Positions 15,674-23,743 of a stretch of DNA of 64,000 nt are shown piece after piece. The stretch is from NCBI GenBank assembly GCA_946409635.1, contig CAMJXD010000003.1, positions 1 through 64,000 on the forward strand, in the 5' to 3' direction. Every line of letters begins with the position of its first letter. Position 1 is the first letter of the stretch. The notes beneath the pieces are model-generated. The model was not told the origin of the DNA. It saw only the letters and a list, made by a program, of their open reading frames with translations, and did not search any database. The stretch is from an uncultured Prevotellaceae bacterium. Its GTDB lineage: Bacteria; Bacteroidota; Bacteroidia; Bacteroidales; Muribaculaceae. Position numbers and translations under genes: made by a program.

Positions 15674-16726
15674 GTGAAAAAGGCAATTTCCTACCTTGTG
15701 AAATACGGCATCCCTCTCGTCATAGGCGTGGGGCTGATGTACTTCCTATACAAAAACGTGGACATCACCAGCATGATGGACACCCTGAAAAACGATGTCA
15801 ACTACTGGTGGTTTGCGGCAGTTGCAGCCGTCAGCATCATGAGCCATGTGTTCAGGGCCATGAGATGGCAATTGCAATTGCGTGCCATCAACGTGAAACC
15901 GTCGTTCAGCGCGGTGCTCAACAGCATCTTTGGCACCTATGCCGTCAATCTGGTGTTCCCGCGACTGGGCGAGGTGTGGCGCTGCGGTTACATCGCCAAC
16001 CGCCAGAAGGCGTCGGTCACCCAGGTCATGGGCTCGATGGTTGCCGACCGCCTGACCGACACGGTGACGGTGCTGGCGCTGACGTTCGTCACCTTCCTGC
16101 TGGCGCAGGGGGCCTTTAGCCAATTCATGGACACCTACCCGCAGATGAAGCAGAGCATCATGGCCGTGGCCAGTGACGCCCGCGTGTGGCTCGGTGCAGT
16201 CGTAGTCATTGCCGCCGTGGGGTGGCTGATGATCATGAAGACCGAGAACAAGATCATCAAGAAAATCCAGCTCATGGCCCGCAACCTGTGGGAGGGTTTT
16301 GCCGGCATTTCTCACATGGAGGGCAAGTGGTGGTTCCTGCTGCTGACCGTCCTCATCTGGGGATGCTATTTCCTGCAGCTTTACCTTGCCTGCAAGGCCT
16401 TCAGTTTCACCGGCGACTTGAGTGTGCTTGCTGTGCTGGTGGTGTTTGTCCTGAGCAGCATCGGCATGGGCATTCCCACCAACGGCGGACTGGGAGCGTG
16501 GCACGTGGCCACCATCTTTGGCCTGTCGCTCTACGGCGTGGGCGTGTTCTCGCCATCACATTTCGACCCGCGCGCCTCGGCCTTTGCCATGTTTGTTTGG
16601 GGCTTCCAGCAGGTACTGATCATCGTGCTCGGCATCTACGCCTTTATCACCATGTCGATTGACCGGCGCCGCATCGAGAGCGGCAAGACCGTTGTCGACA
16701 CGACCAACGACGAGATCAAGCTATAG
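15674..16726 (+). CDS. Flippase-like membrane protein (UPF0104/lysylphosphatidylglycerol-synthase TM family)
   Basis: 350 residues with about eight membrane helices. It matches the UPF0104/YbhN family: FRAMRWQLQLRA, then the NSIFGTYAVNLVFPRLGEVWR block and the GSMVADRLTDT motif, with the later NGGLGAWHVATIFGLSLYGV helix. Relatives share the membrane domain of MprF, which flips lysyl-phosphatidylglycerol; the substrate here is unknown. The start is a GTG; an ATG 11 bp upstream sits in a duplicated TGAAAAAGGC and runs into a stop after four codons. Confidence 0.88.
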   Translation: MKKAISYLVKYGIPLVIGVGLMYFLYKNVDITSMMDTLKNDVNYWWFAAVAAVSIMSHVFRAMRWQLQLRAINVKPSFSAVLNSIFGTYAVNLVFPRLGEVWRCGYIANRQKASVTQVMGSMVADRLTDTVTVLALTFVTFLLAQGAFSQFMDTYPQMKQSIMAVASDARVWLGAVVVIAAVGWLMIMKTENKIIKKIQLMARNLWEGFAGISHMEGKWWFLLLTVLIWGCYFLQLYLACKAFSFTGDLSVLAVLVVFVLSSIGMGIPTNGGLGAWHVATIFGLSLYGVGVFSPSHFDPRASAFAMFVWGFQQVLIIVLGIYAFITMSIDRRRIESGKTVVDTTNDEIKL

Positions 16727-16757
16727 AGGTAAAGTTGACGATTGCCAGACTAATCCG

Positions 16758-16792
16758 CTGACAACTGAAAGCTGACAACTGAAAACTGAAAA
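16758..16792 (+). repeat. 14-bp tandem repeat in the leader of the next gene
   Basis: CTGACAACTGAAAG, CTGACAACTGAAAA, CTGAAAA, ending 7 bp before the ATG at 16800. The same kind of unit recurs at 37208-37235 and on the other strand near 44946-44980. Confidence 0.8.
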
Positions 16793-16799
16793 TAACAAA

Positions 16800-17360
16800 A
16801 TGGACGACAACTTCAACGACTATTTCACCGACGAGAACGTTCCCGACGAGGAGCAGCACGTTCATCAAGAGACCGAACAGGAGCGCGAGGAGCGCGAAAT
16901 CAGGGAAGCGACCATCGAGCGCCGCGGCGCCTCGGTCAAGGTGTTGCTGGCAATCATCATCGTCGCCATGGGCCTGTTTCTGGGCTGGTGGATATGGCAG
17001 TACTACTTCCATGCCTATCGCGTCAGCCAGGAGAAGGGATGGGTAATGAGCGTGAGCAACGAGGGCACGTTGTTCAAGACCTTTGAGGGCGAGATGATCA
17101 GCGAGGGATATATCCAGGAAGACATCGGCGTGATGCGCAGCAACTTCACGTTCTCGATTCCCAACGACAGTCTGGCCCGCATCGCTTCGCACTATGCCGG
17201 CGACGGGAAGCGCGTCATCCTCACCTATAACGAGTACAAGGGTCGCGTGCTGTGGCGCGGCAATTCCAACCATGTGGTCACAGCCATCGAGACGGACAGC
17301 ATGAAGCCCGTCAACAATCCCTACTGGGAGCCCGACACGGCCAAGGAAGCTAAGAAATGA
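16800..17360 (+). CDS. Single-pass membrane protein of unknown function
   Basis: 186 residues. A very acidic N-terminal tail (about 1-42) is cytosolic. One membrane helix (about 48-70, LLAIIIVAMGLFLGWWIW) is followed by an exported beta-rich domain with MSVSNEGTLFKTFEGEM. Similar proteins occur in Bacteroidales next to membrane genes, but I know no function. The last 11 bp overlap the end of the convergent gene at 17350. Confidence 0.78.
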   Translation: MDDNFNDYFTDENVPDEEQHVHQETEQEREEREIREATIERRGASVKVLLAIIIVAMGLFLGWWIWQYYFHAYRVSQEKGWVMSVSNEGTLFKTFEGEMISEGYIQEDIGVMRSNFTFSIPNDSLARIASHYAGDGKRVILTYNEYKGRVLWRGNSNHVVTAIETDSMKPVNNPYWEPDTAKEAKK

Positions 17361-18411
17361 CGATGCCCGCCTTGGCAAGCACAGCCTTGACGGCAGCCTC
17401 GGGCGACACCCACTGGTTGAAGTAGTCGAATGCGTTGCGCTTGAGCGACGCCACCAGCTGGGCATCATCGCGCAGCCTGATGATGGCCTGCTCCATCTGC
17501 TGGGGTGTGGACACTTCAAGATAGTGCACACCGTCCTGGAAGTTGCCCGGCATCACATTGTTGAGCGGTGTTGACACGATGGCCTTGCCCTCACACAGGT
17601 ACTCCCCTAATTTCCATCCGTGGCAACCGATGACCGAGGGCGTGTTGAAGACAAACCACGACCGCCTGTTGCGCTTGTCATACTGGGCCATCGAGAGCCG
17701 CTTGCGGTAAATCATGTCATGGTACTCCTCGAGATAGCCCGAATAGGTCTTGCTCTCACGCTCGGCATCAGCGACATAAAAGAAACCACCTTCAAATGTA
17801 TCCATGAGGCGTTGGCAAAGCCTCATGAAAGTTCCACGATAACGATTAGTGGTATTAAATGACAGATCACCCCACCACAATGTATTCAGCGAGAAGAAAT
17901 AGCCCTGCTGCTCATCTTCGGTGAAACGATGATAATGGGCATACCTCTTGCGGCGAATAATCATATAGGCATAGTCACGAGCAAACGACATTAACGGCTG
18001 CTTAAAATCCGCACCACAAAACTTCTTGATAATGCTATAATGCTTGACACATTTAAACAAGGTTGATACCGGATTCCACAAGCTGATGCCAAAGTTTGGT
18101 CCTATCGCGACCATCTTCTCCCTAGAAGCATCTTCTGGTCGAAGGTTAACCTTACCATACGCATCGGCCCACTGATACATACCCTCATTGATACCATCAC
18201 CATCGAAAGAATCAAAAAACAGTCGTTTTTCCCCATCATCAGTCTCGACCTTAGCGGCCATGCCGTTAGTAGTTCCTCCGACGATATCAGATAAACACAT
18301 AAATTCAATCTTCGATGCTCCAAATAAACTCCTAAGCCCTTCAACGCAGAAGGACGAGTAATTAATGCGACACCTGGGGTCTATGATTATCTTTTTTATC
18401 TTTGATGCCAT
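17350..18411 (-). CDS. Putative glycosyltransferase
   Basis: 353 residues. The C-terminal third has the pattern of GT-B glycosyltransferases: a VFNTPSVIGCHGWKLGEYLCEGKAIVSTPLNN segment (residues about 252-285) and a GVHYLEVSTPQQMEQAI strand-helix followed by FNQWVSPEA near the end. The N-terminal two thirds are not recognisable by family and, at 17860-18411, are clearly more AT-rich than the flanking genes, which suggests acquisition from outside. It stands alone, facing the gene at 16800. Likely role: sugar transfer in surface polysaccharide synthesis (inference). Confidence 0.7.
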   Translation of the reverse strand: MASKIKKIIIDPRCRINYSSFCVEGLRSLFGASKIEFMCLSDIVGGTTNGMAAKVETDDGEKRLFFDSFDGDGINEGMYQWADAYGKVNLRPEDASREKMVAIGPNFGISLWNPVSTLFKCVKHYSIIKKFCGADFKQPLMSFARDYAYMIIRRKRYAHYHRFTEDEQQGYFFSLNTLWWGDLSFNTTNRYRGTFMRLCQRLMDTFEGGFFYVADAERESKTYSGYLEEYHDMIYRKRLSMAQYDKRNRRSWFVFNTPSVIGCHGWKLGEYLCEGKAIVSTPLNNVMPGNFQDGVHYLEVSTPQQMEQAIIRLRDDAQLVASLKRNAFDYFNQWVSPEAAVKAVLAKAGIVIS

Positions 18412-18635
18412 CTGGTTTTAAAAGAGGGTTTTCATTACCAATTCTAACAACATGATGAGTTGCGTTGACTAGAAGATGCAAATTTCGGTATTCTTGAAAA
18501 GTTGTGCAAGCATTTGGGCACTTTTTTGGTGTTCATGGGGTCAAAGAACGGAGCGACAAGATACGACGAAGCCGATTTTCTGCCAAAATGTCACTTTTTA
18601 ACGGTTTTTAGATGTCAGTTCCCGAAAAAACTTTG

Positions 18636-18643
18636 TAACTTTG
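18636..18643 (+). promoter_or_regulatory. -7 box of the acyltransferase-to-secG operon
   Basis: TAACTTTG, a TAnnTTTG match about 108 nt before the ATG at 18752. Confidence 0.6.
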
Positions 18644-18751
18644 CATAAAAATTGCGACGGCCACGCTTCATCTCGTCATTACAAGCATGAGGGTCGCCAG
18701 AGATGGCACCGGTTTTGCATGGTCATAGCATCCCGCAACAGTAAAACAGAC

Positions 18752-19633
18752 ATGGACGAAAACAACATACAACAAGATAATCATACACAGCAGCCCGACA
18801 CCAAGCCTATCAAGCCCGATATTCTGGACTATGACGACGTGTGCCAGATGGCGCCCTTCTTCAAGGGTAAGCCCAAGCTGGTCAAGTGGCTGTTCCACCT
18901 GCTGGACATCGATGACGTGAACTGGATTCACGGCCACAACTGCGGCACGCCGGGCGTGCCCTTCTGCACCGGCCTGCTCAACGACCTGAATGCCACCATC
19001 TCCTACCAGAACGGAGAGGTGCTGGAACATCTGCCCGAAGGACCGTTCATCACGGTAACCAATCACCCCTTTGGCGCGCTGGACGGTGTGATGATGATCC
19101 ACATCATCGGCCAGCACAGGCCAGACTACAAGTTTATGGTCAACATGCTGCTAAGCAAGATTGGCGGCATGATGCCCAACTTCATCACCGTGGACGCCCT
19201 GGCCAGTGACGACCCTGCCAAGCGTGCCGTGTCGATGCAGGGCATCAGCGAGACGATGAAGCACGTCAAGGCCGGCCACCCGATGGGATTTTTCCCCGCG
19301 GGAGCCGTGAGCAAGCTGACGTGGAAACTGCGCGTGGAGGACCGCGAATGGCAACCCGTGATCATGCGCCTGATCATGAAACTCAAGGTGCCAGTCATCC
19401 CCATCTACATCCACGGGCACAACAGCATCACGTCGATTATACTGGGTGTAATCAGCTGGAAACTGCGCACGCTCAAGCTTCCCAGCGAGGTTTTCAGACG
19501 CAAGAACTACAACTTCCGCGTGAGCGTGCATGATCCCATCATGCCCGAACAATACGCGCAATACAAGACGCCCGAAGAATTGGGCAAATTCCTGAAAGCA
19601 GAAACCTATAAAATGAAGAAATGGCAACAATAA
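18752..19633 (+). CDS. PlsC-like lysophospholipid acyltransferase
   Basis: 293 residues. Membrane-associated acyltransferase of the 1-acylglycerol-3-phosphate/hemolysin-type family. The HX4D motif appears as TNHPFGALD (His and Asp spaced by four), the substrate-binding FFPAGAVS box follows about 110 residues later, and IPIYIHGHN is the later family motif. It may add an acyl chain to a lysophospholipid or an amino-lipid. The ATG at 18752 (MDENNIQ) is chosen because the longer frame would begin inside the -7 box. Its end overlaps the sigma-54 activator start by 13 bp. Confidence 0.88.
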   Translation: MDENNIQQDNHTQQPDTKPIKPDILDYDDVCQMAPFFKGKPKLVKWLFHLLDIDDVNWIHGHNCGTPGVPFCTGLLNDLNATISYQNGEVLEHLPEGPFITVTNHPFGALDGVMMIHIIGQHRPDYKFMVNMLLSKIGGMMPNFITVDALASDDPAKRAVSMQGISETMKHVKAGHPMGFFPAGAVSKLTWKLRVEDREWQPVIMRLIMKLKVPVIPIYIHGHNSITSIILGVISWKLRTLKLPSEVFRRKNYNFRVSVHDPIMPEQYAQYKTPEELGKFLKAETYKMKKWQQ

Positions 19634-20883
19634 ACGACAACAGCATCCGCGCCATCATGCAGCGCTTTGGCATCGTGGGATCATCTCCCGCGCTGCTTGC
19701 CGCCATTCGCCGCGCCATGCTCGTGGCACCCATCGACCTGAGTGTGCTCATCATCGGCGAGAGCGGCTCGGGTAAGGAGAACTTTCCCAAGATTATCCAC
19801 GAGAGCAGTCCTCGCAAGCACAAGCGATACATCGCCGTCAATTGCGGTGCCATCCCCGAGGGCACCATCGACAGCGAACTGTTTGGCCACGTGAAAGGCT
19901 CATTTACCGGCGCCATTGCCGACCACAAGGGATACTTTGAGGAAGCCGACGGCGGCGTAATCTTCCTTGACGAGGTGGCCGAGATGCCCATGAGCACCCA
20001 GGCCCGCCTGCTGCGCGTGCTGGAGAACGGCGAATACCTGCGCGTGGGCGACAGCACCGTGCGCAAGACCAACATCCGCGTGGTTGCTGCCACCAACAAG
20101 GACATGCTGCAGGCCGTGAAGGACGGCAAGTTCCGCGAGGATCTGTACTATCGCTTGTCGACGGTGCAGATCAATGTGCCGCCCCTGCGCGACCGCGGCG
20201 ACGACATCCTGCTGCTGTCCAGGCTGTTCATGCGCAACTTTGTCAACCAGAACCGCACTGCCGAGGTTACCCTGAGCGAGGACGCCCAGCGACTGCTCAA
20301 GTCCTACCACTGGCCCGGCAACGTGCGCCAGCTGAAAAGCGTCATTGAGCAAGTAGCCCTGTTTGAATCGGGCACCACGGTGGATGCCACGACCCTGAGC
20401 CGCTACATGCCCGACTCGCGCAGCACGGCGCTCACGGTGCAGTCGACGCCCAACTACGACTACAATGCCGAGCGCGAGCAACTCTTCACCCTCATCCTGT
20501 CGATGCGCGCCGAAATCGACGCCTTGAAGAAGCGCATGGACGGCGTGGGGCCCACGTCACACGTGAGCTCGAGCGCCCAGGAACTCAAGCGCGAGACCAA
20601 CCCGCTGCTTGACCTGAGAACCAGCGGCAGCGAACACATCATCACATCGCCCTACCGTGACATGCAGCAGCAGGAACCCCAGGAGCTGGGACACATCGAC
20701 GAGATTGCTGCCATGGACGTCGAGAGCGAGACGGTGAAGACGCTCGACGAGACCGAGCGCGAGACCATCGAGAACGCCCTGAGGCGCAACAACGGGCGCC
20801 GCAAGACCACAGCCCAGGAGCTGAACATCTCGGAGCGGACCCTCTACCGCAAGATTAAGCAATATAACCTGGAACGGCAGTGA
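19621..20883 (+). CDS. Sigma-54-dependent transcriptional activator without sensor domain
   Basis: 420 residues. AAA+ ATPase that remodels sigma-54 RNA polymerase. Walker A is GESGSGKE (46-53), Walker B is GGVIFLDEVAE, the sigma-54 contact loop is GSFTGA (93-98, the usual GAFTGA with Ala to Ser), and YYRLSTVQI and WPGNVRQL follow. A Fis-type helix-turn-helix closes the protein (NNGRRKTTAQELNISERTLYRK). No receiver, GAF or PAS domain precedes the ATPase, so control must come from level, ligand or partner protein. It overlaps plsC and lptE. Confidence 0.93.
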   Translation: MATINDNSIRAIMQRFGIVGSSPALLAAIRRAMLVAPIDLSVLIIGESGSGKENFPKIIHESSPRKHKRYIAVNCGAIPEGTIDSELFGHVKGSFTGAIADHKGYFEEADGGVIFLDEVAEMPMSTQARLLRVLENGEYLRVGDSTVRKTNIRVVAATNKDMLQAVKDGKFREDLYYRLSTVQINVPPLRDRGDDILLLSRLFMRNFVNQNRTAEVTLSEDAQRLLKSYHWPGNVRQLKSVIEQVALFESGTTVDATTLSRYMPDSRSTALTVQSTPNYDYNAEREQLFTLILSMRAEIDALKKRMDGVGPTSHVSSSAQELKRETNPLLDLRTSGSEHIITSPYRDMQQQEPQELGHIDEIAAMDVESETVKTLDETERETIENALRRNNGRRKTTAQELNISERTLYRKIKQYNLERQ

Positions 20884-21395
20884 AACGGCTCATCGTCATA
20901 TTGACTCTGGCAATCGCCATGCTGGGCTGGCAGGCGTGCGTGCCGCGTTACACGCTCAACGGCGCTTCAATCGACTACAACGTGTACAAGACCATCTCGA
21001 TCGGCGAGTTCCCCATACGCGCCGCACTGGTCTACCCGCCATTGCAGTCATTGTTCGAGAACCGAATCACCGACATGATTGCCCAGCAGACGCGCCTGCG
21101 CGTGACCGAAGGGCGCAATGCCGACCTGCAGCTGGAGGGCGAGATCACCAACTACCAGCTCTCGCCTCAGGCCGTGGGCGAGGATGCCTATGCCAGCCAG
21201 ACGAGGCTGACCATCAGCGTGCGCGTGCACTATACCGACAACCGCAACCAGGCCTTGTCCAAGGACCTGTCCTTCAGTGCCTACCGCGACTTCTCGAGCA
21301 GCGAGCTGCTGGTCGACGTGCAGGACGAACTGTGCAACCAGATCAGCAAGGACCTGGCCGACCTGATCTTCAACGCCACACTGGGCGACTGGTAA
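20880..21395 (+). CDS. lptE: LptE-like lipoprotein of the LPS assembly translocon
   Basis: 171 residues. Outer-membrane lipoprotein that plugs LptD during LPS insertion. Lipobox GWQA-C at about residue 20, then the Bacteroidetes LptE pattern: YTLNGASIDYNVYKTISIGEFPIRA, a long helix with NRITDMIAQQTRL, and ADLQLEGEITNYQLSPQAV. It starts with GTG in a GTGA overlap with the sigma-54 activator, so it is translationally coupled. Confidence 0.9.
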   Translation: MKRLIVILTLAIAMLGWQACVPRYTLNGASIDYNVYKTISIGEFPIRAALVYPPLQSLFENRITDMIAQQTRLRVTEGRNADLQLEGEITNYQLSPQAVGEDAYASQTRLTISVRVHYTDNRNQALSKDLSFSAYRDFSSSELLVDVQDELCNQISKDLADLIFNATLGDW

Positions 21396-21398
21396 TCA

Positions 21399-22172
21399 AT
21401 GACTGAGACGATGGAATGGATTGACGACATCAAGCGGCTCCATGAAGAGAAGACGGCCCAGCTCTCGCGCCAGTGGCTCGAGCAGTGCAGGCAAGAAGCA
21501 CCCTACTGCATCTTGCCCCAGCTGTTCTACCTCAAGCAAAACGGACTGAAGGGCAACGAAGACGTGCTCGAGCAATTGGCCATCAACCATCCTGACCGCA
21601 TGGCACTGGCCGCAGTGCTCGATAAAGAGGGGTATGCCCTCAACGACTTCTATCCACCGCAGGAGAAGCCCGAAACGCCTGATACAATCACCACAATCGA
21701 CCGTTTCCTTGACAACTACGGCAAGACCAGTCCAGCCGAGGTCGAGGCCATCAGCCGCGCCATCTTCAACCCGCAGCCCGACTATGCCGACGTGCTGGCC
21801 GCCCAAGACCAGCAGCAGATAGATGCCCAGGCAACCAGCGGCGATGCTCAGGATGAGTTGATCAGCAAGTTTATCGCCGAGCAGATGCAGCTGGGCGAGC
21901 AGGCAGCCCACACGCCCATCACCGCTCCCGTGGGCGAGCAGGAGAAGGCCGAAATTGCCGACGAGACCATCGACAATCCCAGCCTTGAGGACGACACGAT
22001 GCTGACCGAGAGTTTGGCCAAAATGTACATCGCACGACACAAATATCCTCAGGCACTTGAAATTATTAAGCGATTAAATTTGAAATATCCAGAAAAAAGC
22101 ATTTACTTTGCAGACCAAATTCGGTTTTTGACCAAATTGGTCTTAAATGAGACACTAAACGCTAAAAAATAA
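21399..22172 (+). CDS. Conserved TPR-like protein of the lptE-secG operon
   Basis: 257 residues, cytosolic, acidic. N- and C-terminal helical parts are joined by a Gln/Ala/Glu-rich linker (about 120-195). The C-terminal SLAKMYIARHKYPQALEIIKRLNLKYPEKSIYFADQIRFL reads like one to two tetratricopeptide repeats. The sigma-54 activator, lptE, this gene and secG stand together in Bacteroidales genomes as I recall them, which points to an envelope-related role, but its function is not known. Confidence 0.8.
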   Translation: MTETMEWIDDIKRLHEEKTAQLSRQWLEQCRQEAPYCILPQLFYLKQNGLKGNEDVLEQLAINHPDRMALAAVLDKEGYALNDFYPPQEKPETPDTITTIDRFLDNYGKTSPAEVEAISRAIFNPQPDYADVLAAQDQQQIDAQATSGDAQDELISKFIAEQMQLGEQAAHTPITAPVGEQEKAEIADETIDNPSLEDDTMLTESLAKMYIARHKYPQALEIIKRLNLKYPEKSIYFADQIRFLTKLVLNETLNAKK

Positions 22173-22178
22173 GAAAAA

Positions 22179-22574
22179 ATGTACACTGTTTTTGCAATTC
22201 TGATTATGATTGCATCGATTCTGCTGATCGGTGTTATCCTGATTCAAAAATCCAAAGGTGGCGGCTTGGCTGCCAACGTGAACAATTACAACCAGTTCAT
22301 GGGCGTGCGCAAGACCACCGACTTCATCGAGAAGGCTACGTGGGGCTTGGCTATCTTCATCTGCGTGTTGAGCATCCTTTCGGCATTTGTTTCATCACCC
22401 AGCATTGTTGAGGCTGCTCCTCAAATCAAGAAGTTACCCACCAGCGAGACCCAGGCTCCCAACTTCGGCACCCAGGCCGAGCAGGCTCCTGCCGCTGCAG
22501 GCGAGGCTGCTGCTCCCGCCCAGCAAGAGGCTGCCGCTCCCGCTGCTCCTGCCAAGGAGGAGGGTAAGAAGTAA
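22179..22574 (+). CDS. secG: Preprotein translocase subunit SecG
   Basis: 131 residues. Small subunit of SecYEG with two membrane helices (about 2-22 and 54-74) enclosing the conserved IQKSKGGGLAANVNNYNQFMG-type cytosolic loop. The C-terminal tail is an Ala/Pro/Glu-rich, low-complexity extension, typical of Bacteroidetes SecG. Last gene of its operon, followed by a strong terminator. Confidence 0.96.
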   Translation: MYTVFAILIMIASILLIGVILIQKSKGGGLAANVNNYNQFMGVRKTTDFIEKATWGLAIFICVLSILSAFVSSPSIVEAAPQIKKLPTSETQAPNFGTQAEQAPAAAGEAAAPAQQEAAAPAAPAKEEGKK

Positions 22575-22608
22575 TTCCCTATCGCATCATTACAGACCAA
22601 CTTTGAAG

Positions 22609-22663
22609 GATGCGGTATGTCGTATCCGCATCACAGCGGAGCAGGACATACCGCATCTTTTTT
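22609..22663 (+). terminator. Terminator of the plsC-secG operon
   Basis: GATGCGGTATGTC (22609-22621) pairs perfectly with GACATACCGCATC (22645-22657), followed by TTTTTT. Confidence 0.92.
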
Positions 22664-22688
22664 CCCCTTACGCCATTAACCCTGAACT

Positions 22689-23660
22689 ATGAAAATGACA
22701 TTATTATATATAGTCCTCATCGCAATGGTTACAGCCTGCGGGAGCAACAGCAGCTCTACCGGTACGGCCTCGGCAACCGACACGACCACAGCTGTGCAGG
22801 CTGCCACGCGGCAGCCCTTTGACGGCAACGCAGCGTTGCAATTGACACAGCAGCAATGCCAATTCGGCCCGCGCGTGCCCGCCACGCCGGCCCATGCCAA
22901 GTGTGCCGACTGGCTCCTTGCCACGCTACAGGCCTCGTGTGACACGGTCATCCTGCAGACGGGCACCGTGCAGACGGCTACCCAGGGCAGTCTGGGCATC
23001 AAGAACATTGTGGGCATCATCAATCCCGATGCCAGCCGCCGCTTGCTGCTGCTGGCCCATTGGGACACCCGTCCCTGGGCCGACAGCGACCCCGATCCGG
23101 CAAATCAGAGCAAACCCGTCATGGGCGCCAACGACGGTGCCAGCGGTGTAGCTGTCTTGCTGCAGCTGGCCCAGCAACTCAAGGCCGAGCCGACTGAACT
23201 GGGTGTGGACATCCTGCTGGTCGATGCCGAGGACATGGGCGTGAATGACAACGAGGAGTCATGGGGCCTTGGCACCCAGTACTGGGCCGCTCATCCCCAT
23301 GTGCCGGGCTACAAGCCTCTGTTCGGCATCCTGCTTGACATGGTGGGTTCGGCCAACGCCACATTCACTCGCGAGTACTTCTCGGTACAATATGCCCAGA
23401 GCTTTGTCGACCTGGTGTGGAAAAACGCCGTTGGCAACCACTTCAGCAACGCTCAAGGCGGTGCCGTGACCGACGACCACACCTTTGTCAACCAAGTTGG
23501 CATCCCGTGCATCGACATCATCGACATGCGCAGCGACAGCGACACGGGCTTCTGCCCCGAGTGGCACACCGTGCGCGACACGCCCGACGCCATCAGCGCC
23601 ACCACCCTGGGCGAGGTCGGACAGACCCTGCTCAACGTCATCGCCGCCCTCGAGCAGTAA
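22689..23660 (+). CDS. M28-family lipoprotein, glutaminyl-cyclase-like
   Basis: 323 residues. The lipobox VTA-C at residue 17 places it in the periplasm or outer membrane. Zinc-site residues of the M28/glutaminyl cyclase fold are visible: LAHWDTRPWADSD, GANDGASGVAVL, VDAEDMG and TDDHTFVNQVGIP. The HWDTRPW box and the later IIDMR are characteristic of glutaminyl-peptide cyclotransferases, which form N-terminal pyroglutamate. That fits the many exported Bacteroidales proteins that begin with Gln after signal cleavage. Confidence 0.88.
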   Translation: MKMTLLYIVLIAMVTACGSNSSSTGTASATDTTTAVQAATRQPFDGNAALQLTQQQCQFGPRVPATPAHAKCADWLLATLQASCDTVILQTGTVQTATQGSLGIKNIVGIINPDASRRLLLLAHWDTRPWADSDPDPANQSKPVMGANDGASGVAVLLQLAQQLKAEPTELGVDILLVDAEDMGVNDNEESWGLGTQYWAAHPHVPGYKPLFGILLDMVGSANATFTREYFSVQYAQSFVDLVWKNAVGNHFSNAQGGAVTDDHTFVNQVGIPCIDIIDMRSDSDTGFCPEWHTVRDTPDAISATTLGEVGQTLLNVIAALEQ

Positions 23661-23743
23661 CCCCCTAATCGTGGACCGAGAGATTCAATCATGCGATATT
23701 TCCTGTTCATGTTTTTTTATAACTCATATCAACAGATTTGGAT

